Assembly (NCBI RefSeq): GCF_014207985.1
Contig: NZ_JACHMI010000001.1
Coordinates: 665,001-729,000 of the forward strand
DNA length: 64,000 nucleotides
Source: Nonomuraea rubra
GTDB taxonomy: Bacteria > Actinomycetota > Actinomycetes > Streptosporangiales > Streptosporangiaceae
Direction of reading: 5' to 3'
Shown here: piece after piece, positions 36,571 to 43,767 of the stretch
Numbering within the stretch: the first letter of the stretch is position 1
Layout: the number at the start of each line of letters is the position of its first letter
The notes under the pieces: generated by a model
The model's database searches: none
What the model was told of the DNA's origin: nothing
The model's input: the letters and a program-made list of their open reading frames with translations, nothing else
Translations under genes and position numbers: made by a program

Positions 36571-36766
36571 GGCGCTGCCGGCCCGGGCCTTGGTGATCGG
36601 GGCTGGGTTGCGGCGGCCTGGGTCAGGAGGGGATCCCGCTTCTGTCCCCTGATTATGGTCTTGTGGCTGCATGCGGGCACCGTCCGCTGCCTATCAAGGT
36701 CTACACAGGAAGAACCTGTGGCTGAGAAACCGCGGGTCAGAAACCGAAATGCCTGGTCGAGATGCG

Positions 36767-36831
36767 TGCCTCCAGTAAGACTTGAACCTGCGGCACCCGC
36801 TTTAGGAGAGTGGTAGCCGTAGGGCTGGCGC
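36767..36831 (-). pseudogene. Decayed tRNA-Arg(CCU), D-arm lost
   Basis: On the minus strand a clear anticodon arm (CCACT, loop CTCCTAA with anticodon CCT, AGCGG) is followed by GTGCC as variable loop. Next come a T-arm GCAGG TTCAAGT CTTAC with one mismatch, and the acceptor strand TGGAGGC plus A. It matches actinomycete tRNA-Arg(CCU) from the anticodon to the 3' end with several substitutions. The 5' half is too short for a D-arm, so it is not functional. It probably marks an old integration site. Confidence 0.65.
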
Positions 36832-36949
36832 ACACGCTCTGACCTGTGCAGAAGCTTCGCGACGCATGCGCCAGCTGGAAGATCATCCCGCGTATGTCCC
36901 CGGACTCGTCGAGGCTGGCCACTACCACGTCACTTAACGTCACGCCCAT

Positions 36950-37591
36950 CTAGGCATGGTCCCAGGCCGTGGTGAAGAGCTGAAGGGCGTAGTCATACAT
37001 TAGGCCAGGCCGGGGCGCCACGATGCAGGGCGAGTCGCGGCCGTGGGCCGCTCGACGGTAGAGAGTGAGGAAGGCGACGCGATCGGTGATCACTATTCGG
37101 TGGAGGTTGGGAAGGTTGTAGCGGCGCAGCTCGATGTTGTCCCTGTCAGCCGCGACCTCCCTGACGTATCCAGCGTTGATGTCGACCTGCTCAGCCAGCA
37201 TTCCGCGGGAGAAGCCCGGGTCGATGCGCCGGATCTGGTCCTCGCGCCACTCCAGCCATGATGCGGAGGCGTGGTTGGTATCGGGAAGCAGTACGTGAAC
37301 GAACTCTAGGCGACGTCCTTCGTCCTCCCACAGGGCCACGAACCCGTCGCGGGTGAGTTCATTCCCTCGGCCTGCGAGCACCCGTACCCAGCGGGCTTTG
37401 CCGAGTTCTGCTGTGAGATCTTCGGTGGCGACGCGCTGTCGTGGATGCACCCGGGAGATTCCCAAACCGGTGAATCTGGACAGAAGCAGAGCTGGCCAGG
37501 AGCGCACACGGGGCGACAACGCCATACCTCCCACAACGGCGAGCGCGGTGGCGACGAGCGAACTCACCACCCCGATAACGAACTCTCCCAT
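36950..37591 (-). CDS. Membrane-anchored protein of unknown function, module II third gene
   Basis: Protein of 213 residues with one N-terminal membrane segment (VVSSLVATALAVVGGMAL) and a cytoplasmic alpha/beta domain. WVRVLAGRGNELTRDGF, LEFVHVLLPDTNHAS and RIVITDRVAFLTLYRR have the strand order of a degenerate phospholipase-D-like fold. The HKD residues are missing, so this could equally be a sensor. It begins 12 bp after the stop of the nucleosidase-like gene and is the last gene of a three-gene minus-strand operon. Confidence 0.7.
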   Translation of the reverse strand: MGEFVIGVVSSLVATALAVVGGMALSPRVRSWPALLLSRFTGLGISRVHPRQRVATEDLTAELGKARWVRVLAGRGNELTRDGFVALWEDEGRRLEFVHVLLPDTNHASASWLEWREDQIRRIDPGFSRGMLAEQVDINAGYVREVAADRDNIELRRYNLPNLHRIVITDRVAFLTLYRRAAHGRDSPCIVAPRPGLMYDYALQLFTTAWDHA

Positions 37592-37603
37592 TGGGGCTTC
37601 CCG

Positions 37604-38479
37604 TCAGGTGTGAGACGGAAGGTAGGGGATTAGGGCTCGCAGTACCTCTGCGGCGTTCCGGGCGGCCGGTTTCTGTAGGATGTCATCCTTTTCTTCGTTC
37701 GAGTAGTCGGAGACTCCGCGGATCACTACCCATCCGCGCATCTGAGCCAGATTGCCGCGCTCGTGGAATGCTTGAGCCAGACCGCCGGCTTCCATATCAA
37801 CCACGGAGATCTTGTCATTGTAGTGTTTGAGGTATTTCCTGATCTCGGACTCGGCGTCCGCGATAACGGCGTCACCGGTTCCGACGATGCAGGGGATGAC
37901 CTGAAATTCGTTCTCTCCGCTTCCGAATCGTGCAGGTTCGCCGTAGTCGACGAAGAAGCTGTTTACGGCGTTTCCCACGATTGCGGATGTCTCACGGTCC
38001 TCGCCTCTGCGTTGGGTGCCGTCAGCCGTCTCCTTTCGGAGGTCATAGTAGACGGCTCTCGTTGCTATGGCGACGTCGCCGGTGGAAACGTCCGGCTGGA
38101 ATCCGCCACCGATGCCGACAAGTGCGACGACCGCCGGGCGGAACATCTCCCTGAGATTCTCGAACGCGGCCATTGTCGATCGTTGGCCCTGGCGCAGCGA
38201 TCGAGTCATCGCCACTCTGGAGGGTACGCCTCGGAGGTCGATAGTGCCGTGCCAGAAGGGAATCCCGTTCACGGGGGCATGTTCGAGTTTGAGGGTATCT
38301 ATGACTGCCCTGGCCTCCGATTCTTTGATTGTTATCACGCCGACGTCTGCTCGCCTACCAGCCACGGCCTCCGTCAGGTGGTGGTGGACGACCGCAGCGC
38401 CGTCGCCGATCGCGGAGCCGCTGATGGTCATTGGGCCGCCCTGATTGATTATTCCGCTGTTCTTGAACTGATCGTTCAT
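37604..38479 (-). CDS. Nucleoside phosphorylase/MTA-SAH nucleosidase-like effector with N-terminal motif
   Basis: Protein of 291 residues. From about residue 40 it is a PNP_UDP-type domain: VGVITIKESEARAV, VVALVGIGGGFQPDVSTGDV, SVVDMEAGGLAQAFHE (the Glu binding the ribose) and WVVIRGVSDYSNEEKDD (the late Asp that protonates the base). Such enzymes split nucleosides and, in bacterial conflict systems, act as effectors that deplete nucleotides or signals. Residues 7-30 form a Gly/Asn-rich motif (NSGIINQGGPMTISGSAIGD, then GAAV). This closely resembles one at the C-terminus of the preceding gene's product. The start overlaps that gene's stop by 4 bp (ATGA). Confidence 0.88.
   Translation of the reverse strand: MNDQFKNSGIINQGGPMTISGSAIGDGAAVVHHHLTEAVAGRRADVGVITIKESEARAVIDTLKLEHAPVNGIPFWHGTIDLRGVPSRVAMTRSLRQGQRSTMAAFENLREMFRPAVVALVGIGGGFQPDVSTGDVAIATRAVYYDLRKETADGTQRRGEDRETSAIVGNAVNSFFVDYGEPARFGSGENEFQVIPCIVGTGDAVIADAESEIRKYLKHYNDKISVVDMEAGGLAQAFHERGNLAQMRGWVVIRGVSDYSNEEKDDILQKPAARNAAEVLRALIPYLPSHT
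38390..38461 (-). other. Motif copy 1 (encoded at N-terminus of nucleosidase-like protein)
   Basis: Encodes residues 7-30 of the nucleosidase-like protein. Pattern N-x-G-I-x-N-x-G-x-x-M-x-[IV]-x-x-S-A-[IV]-G-x-x-A. It aligns without gaps to the copy at 38530-38598, with ten identities over about 24 positions. Confidence 0.7.
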
Positions 38480-40191
38480 GTGTGGCCTCCTCTTGATGCG
38501 CTTCCGAAGTTCTCAGGTAGATCGAGTTTCACCGCGTTGGTGCCGACTGCGGAGTTGTTTACATTCATCGATTCACCGAAGTTCATAATCCCTGTATTGA
38601 TGATGTTGGTGGCGCGTTCTTCGAATTCCGAGATGTCGACCTTTTTTTCGCGCAGGAACTCGGTCGCCGCCTTCAGTAGACGGTCTTCTATGAGCTTCAC
38701 GTGGTCGGAGATGAGCGTTCGGTCGAGTTGGGCCGTCTCCCACGACATGCGCTTTTCTTCGCGCACACTCAGCTTTGCTCCGATCTTCACACCGCGTTTG
38801 GGATAGAGTACGCGGGCTCGCCGTGCTCGAAGGGCCCCGAGCAGGGTGGCCGGGACGTGGATGAGGCGCCATGACTGCATGATGTCGGCCGGAAGTTCGG
38901 TAAGTGCTCGGACCGCTGCCCGGAGGATGGCAGTGACTCCGACCTCGCCGTACTCGTCTAGGACGTGATATTCGTCCGGCGTCCGCGTCAGCGCGCAGGC
39001 AGCGAAGTCGAGGCTGAGCGCGCGTCCTTTGACTGTGGTGCGAAGGAACACAGTGGTGACAAGCTCACCGGCTACCGATGTACGGACCTCAAGGAAGTGA
39101 TGGAATCGGTCGAACGGCCGATCGATGATCTCGTTGATTTCATGCGCAGCAGGGGTGCCTTGTAGCCAGCCGCGCTCTGGATCGACATCAGCTTCCGCTA
39201 CATAAATACGGTCTGCTTTTCCGAAGTCCGGAAGGCTGGTGGCGTCATCCTGTCCGTCGAGCCGTTGCATCTCGTCCTTCAGATACGCGACCAGCTCATG
39301 GGCCTTGAACGGGGGAGGATCAAACTCCCGATCGGCCATGCTGCCTTCGCCTATCTGCAACAGGTGGATGTTGAGTGGCGGGTTCCAGCGATGAGTCAAT
39401 CGTCCGGCTCCGACGAATGGTTTATGTGAGTCGTCGCGTGCCAGGATGTCGCGGAAGCTCTCCGGCTCCGGCTCCTCCTTGGGCGCCCTGCGGTAAATGA
39501 CGAATGTGTGGTGCTGCTGTTCGTCGATCGCTTGATATCGGTGGCTGTCAGGCGAGGGCAGCTGACTCTTGGCTGTTTGGTGCAGTGCGCCGCGTTGGGC
39601 TGCACCACAGCCGCCCGCGACGAGAACCGTCAAAATCCCCAAGATCGCTGTTTGCTGCAGCAACTGGGAGAGCGGAATGCCCGCTATACCGGAGATCACG
39701 GGAACGGCGACGACTAAAGCACCGCTGCCGATACAAGCAAGCTTCAGGGAGCGGAGGTACGCGGCGAGGTCGTTCGACTCGCTGTTCCAGCGGGCGCGTC
39801 GCAAGAACCGGTCCGCACGCTCTTTTGCCTTCAGTGGTAAGGCGACCAGAGCGCTTCTGACAGCGACCGCAGCAGACCAGCACAGGCCGAATACCGCGGC
39901 CTCAGCGGCGGTCGCGGCCGGGGCCCATGCGATGCCACCCAGGAGGACTGCGAGGACCAGCATCCATTTCAGTGTCTCCAGGCGCCACGCCCGCCACGCG
40001 TGCACAACGACTGGCACCAGATCGAAGCCGTAGGAGGGCGCGACCATGTGCTTGGAGTCGTTGTAGACCCGGCGGATGACCATCTCGCGGAAGTCGCGAT
40101 CGAGGTAGACGCCGGCACAGAGGTACCGTGTCGCCTTCGAGTCGACTGCCCCCGTGCTCTTCTCGAGACGTACCGTGCGCGATCGGGCCAT
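38476..40191 (-). CDS. Multi-spanning membrane protein with C-terminal signalling-type motif
   Basis: Protein of 571 residues from ATG 40191 (GGAGGG upstream). Two hydrophobic pairs lie in the first third (WMLVLAVLLGGIAWAPAATA; ALVVAVPVISGIAGI and AILGILTVLVAGG), followed by a long soluble part and a helical segment (LIEDRLLKAATEFLREKKVD). The last 40 residues carry the motif NTGIMNFGESMNVNNSAVG at about 532-550. I do not recognise the family. Placement of the motif at the C-terminus, with a partner motif at the N-terminus of the next gene's enzyme, is the layout of a receptor and effector that associate through matching motifs. The gene is divergent from the Nudix/NrtR gene. Confidence 0.7.
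   Translation of the reverse strand: MARSRTVRLEKSTGAVDSKATRYLCAGVYLDRDFREMVIRRVYNDSKHMVAPSYGFDLVPVVVHAWRAWRLETLKWMLVLAVLLGGIAWAPAATAAEAAVFGLCWSAAVAVRSALVALPLKAKERADRFLRRARWNSESNDLAAYLRSLKLACIGSGALVVAVPVISGIAGIPLSQLLQQTAILGILTVLVAGGCGAAQRGALHQTAKSQLPSPDSHRYQAIDEQQHHTFVIYRRAPKEEPEPESFRDILARDDSHKPFVGAGRLTHRWNPPLNIHLLQIGEGSMADREFDPPPFKAHELVAYLKDEMQRLDGQDDATSLPDFGKADRIYVAEADVDPERGWLQGTPAAHEINEIIDRPFDRFHHFLEVRTSVAGELVTTVFLRTTVKGRALSLDFAACALTRTPDEYHVLDEYGEVGVTAILRAAVRALTELPADIMQSWRLIHVPATLLGALRARRARVLYPKRGVKIGAKLSVREEKRMSWETAQLDRTLISDHVKLIEDRLLKAATEFLREKKVDISEFEERATNIINTGIMNFGESMNVNNSAVGTNAVKLDLPENFGSASRGGHT
38530..38598 (-). other. Motif copy 2 (encoded at C-terminus of membrane protein)
   Basis: Encodes the partner of the motif at 38390-38461, residues 532-554 of the membrane protein. 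The two copies lie within about 140 bp of each other across the ATGA junction. Confidence 0.7.
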
Positions 40192-40228
40192 GAGCCCTCC
40201 CGGTAGTCCTTTAGGTAAATCTGACCAT

Positions 40229-40244
40229 AAGTCCGTCACGACTT
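40229..40244. promoter_or_regulatory. Palindromic operator in divergent promoter
   Basis: AAGTC, six bases, GACTT: a perfect 5-bp inverted repeat. It lies in the 80-bp gap between the membrane-protein gene (start 40191, minus) and the Nudix/NrtR gene (start 40272, plus). It is a candidate binding site for the latter product. Promoter-like TTGGAG and TTTAAT elements overlap or follow it. Confidence 0.5.
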
Positions 40245-40271
40245 GGAGTCAACTAGACCTTTAATAGGGGT

Positions 40272-41027
40272 ATGGCAATGAGCAAGGCAGTTCGCCGACG
40301 CCGCCCGCCCGCCTCCCTGGCCGTAGCCGTGGATCTGGTGATCTTCACCGTACGCAATGGTCGACTCCAAGTTCTGCTAATCGAGCGCGGCAACCTGCCC
40401 TACCGTGGTGAAGCGGCGCTGCCCGGCGGGTTCGTCCGCGACGGCGAGGCGCTGGGCGCGGCCGCGCGGCGGGAACTACGAGAAGAGACCGGAGTCGGTG
40501 GCGGCAGCCTGCACCTGGAACAACTGCACGCCTATGGCGAGCCCGGTCGCGACCCGCGTGGACGGATCATCTCCATCGCCTACCTCGCGTTCGGTCCCGA
40601 TCTGCCTGTGCCCCAGGCAGGAACCGACGCGTCCGCCGCCCACTGGATCCCGGTCTCTTCCGTCCTCGACGGGCAAATCACACTTGCCTTTGACCACGAA
40701 GAGATCCTCCGTGATGGCCTCGAGCGGGTCAGGTCCCAGATTGAGCACACCACAATTGCCGCCGCTTTCTGTAAGGAGCCCTTCACTATCGCTGACCTGC
40801 GTCAGATCTACGAAGCTGTGTGGGGCGTCCCTCTCGACCCCAGCAACTTCCGTCGTAAGGTCATGAAAACGGAGGGCTTCGTCGTTCCTATCGGTGAACG
40901 ACGAAGCCCTGACATCGGACGCCCTGCTGCCCTGTTCCGCCGAGGACTCGCCAAGACACTCACTCCACCGTTGACAAGGTTGGGCAGCATCGCGCAGCCT
41001 TTGGCTGACGACGAGAAGCTCACCTAG
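40272..41027 (+). CDS. Nudix-domain transcriptional regulator (NrtR type)
   Basis: Protein of 251 residues joining an N-terminal Nudix domain to a C-terminal winged helix. The Nudix box reads GGFVRDGEALGAAARRELREETG (within 36-60), with the catalytic REL-x-EE-x-G pattern intact. The winged helix is TIADLRQIYEAVWGVPLDP to FRRKVMKTEGFV, matching the NrtR family, which senses ADP-ribose or related NAD derivatives and represses NAD metabolism genes. It is divergent from the membrane protein/nucleosidase operon and close to a palindrome, suggesting that it controls that operon in response to a nucleotide signal. That link is inferred. Confidence 0.87.
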   Translation: MAMSKAVRRRRPPASLAVAVDLVIFTVRNGRLQVLLIERGNLPYRGEAALPGGFVRDGEALGAAARRELREETGVGGGSLHLEQLHAYGEPGRDPRGRIISIAYLAFGPDLPVPQAGTDASAAHWIPVSSVLDGQITLAFDHEEILRDGLERVRSQIEHTTIAAAFCKEPFTIADLRQIYEAVWGVPLDPSNFRRKVMKTEGFVVPIGERRSPDIGRPAALFRRGLAKTLTPPLTRLGSIAQPLADDEKLT

Positions 41028-41030
41028 CTA

Positions 41031-41135
41031 TCTAAGTCGTTATCTGGCGCGTCAATTTCTGGGCGAGATGCGAGGCATGCGGAGCGTCTGAGGCGTAAGT
41101 ATTCGCTGCTCCTGCCCGTGAAACCTGGACTGCTT
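41031..41135 (+). repeat. Diverged direct repeat, copy A
   Basis: Aligns with 53924-54027 in the same orientation. The first 23 bases match at 20 positions, and the last 44 match at about 32. The middle is poorly conserved. Confidence 0.65.
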
Positions 41136-41590
41136 CCGTGCTTGGATGGCATAGACCAATACCCCCATTTCGGATACGCCGAACTGCCGGTCGGCTCCGT
41201 CCCAGATACCGCGCGATAGTGAGACCGACCAGCCGCGTGTACACAAATGCCGGGTCTCTGTGTCTTCCCCTGCGCGAGCATCAATACAGGACGAGCGCGG
41301 CCGTACGCCAGCGCACCTCTAACCGGAAGCCGCTCTATTTGCTTCAAGTAGACGTGCACAAAGTCGCCGAAGCCTGACGGGCATTTCATTGAAAAGGGAA
41401 AGACTGCCGGTTTGCTGCATGCATGGCGTCAAAACAAAAGTCAAAAGTGTCCATATGTGTCAAATCTGCCACTCGGCGTCCATGATGGATATATCTGGCA
41501 AAGTATACGACATCAACATAAAAGCCGCAAAAAAAAATAGCGAACTAAATGGCAGCGTTTTCAGTCGTAGGGGGTGTAGGCAAATATCAG

Positions 41591-41607
41591 AGGCGGCATA
41601 GCCGCCT
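41591..41607 (+). promoter_or_regulatory. 5'-leader hairpin before second DUF6119 gene
   Basis: AGGCGGC ATA GCCGCCT is a perfect 7-bp stem with a 3-base loop that ends 22 bases before the ATG at 41630 and just ahead of the GGAGA ribosome site. It could act as an operator, attenuator or mRNA stabiliser. Confidence 0.55.
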
Positions 41608-41629
41608 CGGCTTCCCCTGGAGAAACGCT

Positions 41630-43285
41630 ATGCCGTCCACCACGCTGAGGGCCACCGTCTATCGAATCGCCGGCGTCAGACCGACCATGGAGGGCATGTT
41701 CGACGCTACTACTTCCGGCCGCCTGGCAGGGTCAGGCGTCGATTTCCACGCGTTCGAGATCGCGGGCGCGCCAGCGATTCTCTACCACAGCCAGCGGGGC
41801 ACTACGGAGCCTGCGTGGTGCCCGAGACTGTCCCAGCTCACGGGCCTGCCCCTTGCCCTCCTTAGGCAGGAGGCGGAGGCAGTACTCGTCATCGCCGTCG
41901 ACGGTCACGTCTACGCGCTTGGCTTCGGCCAGGGCTATCTGTCCATCTCCGGCATCAAGGAGCGCGGTTTTGGTCTTCGCTGCGCGCTACGCACCGTCGA
42001 CCCGGGCCAGGTCCAGGATGTCGTCCGCCGGGCAATCGGCGGCTTCTCCCGGCAGGACTCGACGATGGCCCCGGGCGGAATTCCTATTGGCGTGGTCGGG
42101 GTGCGCGGTTACACCGAACTGGTTAAGAGGCTCGGCGGCCTGATCAAAGCCGCTGATCTGGGCCTCAACCACCGTGAGTCGATCTCTGTCGAAGGCGGAG
42201 ACGGGCTTCGACTCCCGATCCCACTGGAGCAGGTGAAATTCCTGGCACTGCTGCGGCGCCTCAACGAGATCCGCGACCGCCAGGTGCGTCCCGAGTTCGA
42301 GTCGCTTGAGGCCATCCAGCCAGTGGGCGACGAAGCGCTGTCCCAGCGGCTGGACGCGCTGCTAGACGAAGGGCTACGAGAGAGCGGCGACATCCGAGTG
42401 CAACTCGTCATCCCGGCGGATCTCGGCGAGCGTCGCCATGGTTGTCGCTCCTATCTCATCAAAGTCGGCAGCGTGCCCATCGTCAGAGACGAGCTTGACC
42501 TGGTTGACCTCCGGGAGCGCTGCAAGGTCCAGTACAGCCGCACCCCCGTTGCCGCACTTCGGGAGGGCCGCGTCGACATGTGCTCCGACGGCGAAGGTAC
42601 GCAGTCAATCGGCCACACCTCAGCGATCCGTTGGATTGAGGCCATCGTGCCAATCGGGCCGCGTGTCTATCAGCTCAGTGACGGTGAGTGGTACGAATGC
42701 GGCACTGTCTATCTGGATTCGATCAAGCGCCGAATGCGCGAGCTGGTAGTGGAGCAGCCAGAGCTGGCCATGTTGCCGTGGCATCCAGACGAGACCGAGG
42801 AGGACTACAACAAGCGAATGCAGCGCCACTTCGGCCCAGCCACGTACGTCTGCCTCGACCGATACCTCGTCCGAACGCCCCAGCACAGCAGGGGCAGAGG
42901 TATGGAGGCCTGTGATGGAATCACTGACCGCCACACTCTGGTCCACGTCAAGGCGGCCGCCAGCTCCGAACCGCTGGGGCATCAATTCAACCAGGCACTC
43001 ATTTCCACCCAGGCCCTGTACGAGGAGCCGGAAGCGCGGGCGAAGTTCAGCACCGCAGTCTCGAGGCTCAGCGGCGGCCAGCTCACGGTACCGGAGGACT
43101 TCAGGCCCGAAAAGGTCATACTGGCAATTCTTCTTAAGGACAAGGAGCTAACCCACGACTCGCTCTATCCGTTCGCGCAGGTGGCGCTCGTGAACCTCGC
43201 AGACACGCTCATGCGGCAGTACGGCGTGACGGTTGAAGTCGCTGCTATCCCGGTTGAGTCGGCTCATGACACGGAGGTGGCATGA
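41630..43285 (+). CDS. DUF6119 / TIGR04141 family protein (copy 2)
   Basis: Paralogue of the protein at 28964-30619 and of identical length (551 residues). The start at ATG 41630 follows GGAGA. Matching blocks in order: TLRATVYRIAGVRP; VLVIAVDGHVYALGFGQGY; DPGQVQDVVRRAIGG; IRWIEAIVPIGPRVYQLSDG; TLVHVKAAASSEPLGHQFNQ. The last block keeps the VHVK core of copy 1. Overall identity looks roughly one third by eye. It is convergent with the PLD-SNF2 helicase gene and probably belongs to the same cassette. Function unknown. Confidence 0.82.
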   Translation: MPSTTLRATVYRIAGVRPTMEGMFDATTSGRLAGSGVDFHAFEIAGAPAILYHSQRGTTEPAWCPRLSQLTGLPLALLRQEAEAVLVIAVDGHVYALGFGQGYLSISGIKERGFGLRCALRTVDPGQVQDVVRRAIGGFSRQDSTMAPGGIPIGVVGVRGYTELVKRLGGLIKAADLGLNHRESISVEGGDGLRLPIPLEQVKFLALLRRLNEIRDRQVRPEFESLEAIQPVGDEALSQRLDALLDEGLRESGDIRVQLVIPADLGERRHGCRSYLIKVGSVPIVRDELDLVDLRERCKVQYSRTPVAALREGRVDMCSDGEGTQSIGHTSAIRWIEAIVPIGPRVYQLSDGEWYECGTVYLDSIKRRMRELVVEQPELAMLPWHPDETEEDYNKRMQRHFGPATYVCLDRYLVRTPQHSRGRGMEACDGITDRHTLVHVKAAASSEPLGHQFNQALISTQALYEEPEARAKFSTAVSRLSGGQLTVPEDFRPEKVILAILLKDKELTHDSLYPFAQVALVNLADTLMRQYGVTVEVAAIPVESAHDTEVA

Positions 43286-43767
43286 CGGGGACTTTGACTT
43301 CGACGTACGCGACGTTCCGCTGATGCAGGTCCACTGATCTTCGATAGAAGTTCGTTGGCTACTGATGAATCGGTCCGAAAGGATCGGAACCGTAAGGCTC
43401 GCCATGCTCAACTCACCCAGGAAGCAGCCGCTTAGGAAGGGAAGAGCGATAGTCTGTGGGCCGAGGCAGAGATCGGCAGGGCGGGATGTGACCGTCCGTT
43501 TTCAGACGGCGGCTGCGGCGATATCCCTGGAACAGGCAGCTCGACAATCGCTGATCGACACGTCAGCGATAGGAGAGAGCCCCTCTCCGGCTACATGTGA
43601 TTTGAGCTGGAGAAACTACTCACGGACAGTCCGCGCCAGGAAGATCGTCGAGCACCGCTGCTGGCGTCTCGCGCCAAATCTCGTTGATCCCGGCACTCCT
43701 ACGGAACAGCGGCGAGGGTCTCCTCTATGCAACCGAGCTGAGGTTGGAGACCGGAGGGAGCTGCTAA
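43286..43767. other. Noncoding stretch between convergent genes
   Basis: 482 bp between the DUF6119 stop and the SNF2-helicase stop. An open frame of 139 codons is present but lacks a ribosome site and typical codon use. I see no gene, tRNA or strong hairpin. It may be a decayed gene. Confidence 0.5.

Larger units (their letters stand above)
41028..41629. other. Noncoding stretch: repeat copy A and AT-rich promoter region
   Basis: No convincing gene. 41031-41135 is a copy of a diverged ~105-bp repeat (see 53924). From about 41390 the sequence turns AT-rich (poly-A run at 41530-41538) and probably holds the promoter of the second DUF6119 gene. Open frames here have no ribosome site or recognisable domain. 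Confidence 0.6.

Noticed and set aside
36737..36949. Seventy-codon minus-strand open frame
   Set aside because: It covers the decayed tRNA-Arg and has no ribosome site or recognisable domain.
36950..37591. Assignment as an active phospholipase D
   Set aside because: Strand order is suggestive, but no HKD motif is present, so only the weaker PLD-like fold guess was kept.
41024..41389. Open frames in the repeat A region
   Set aside because: No coding character; the sequence is part of a noncoding direct repeat and its flank.
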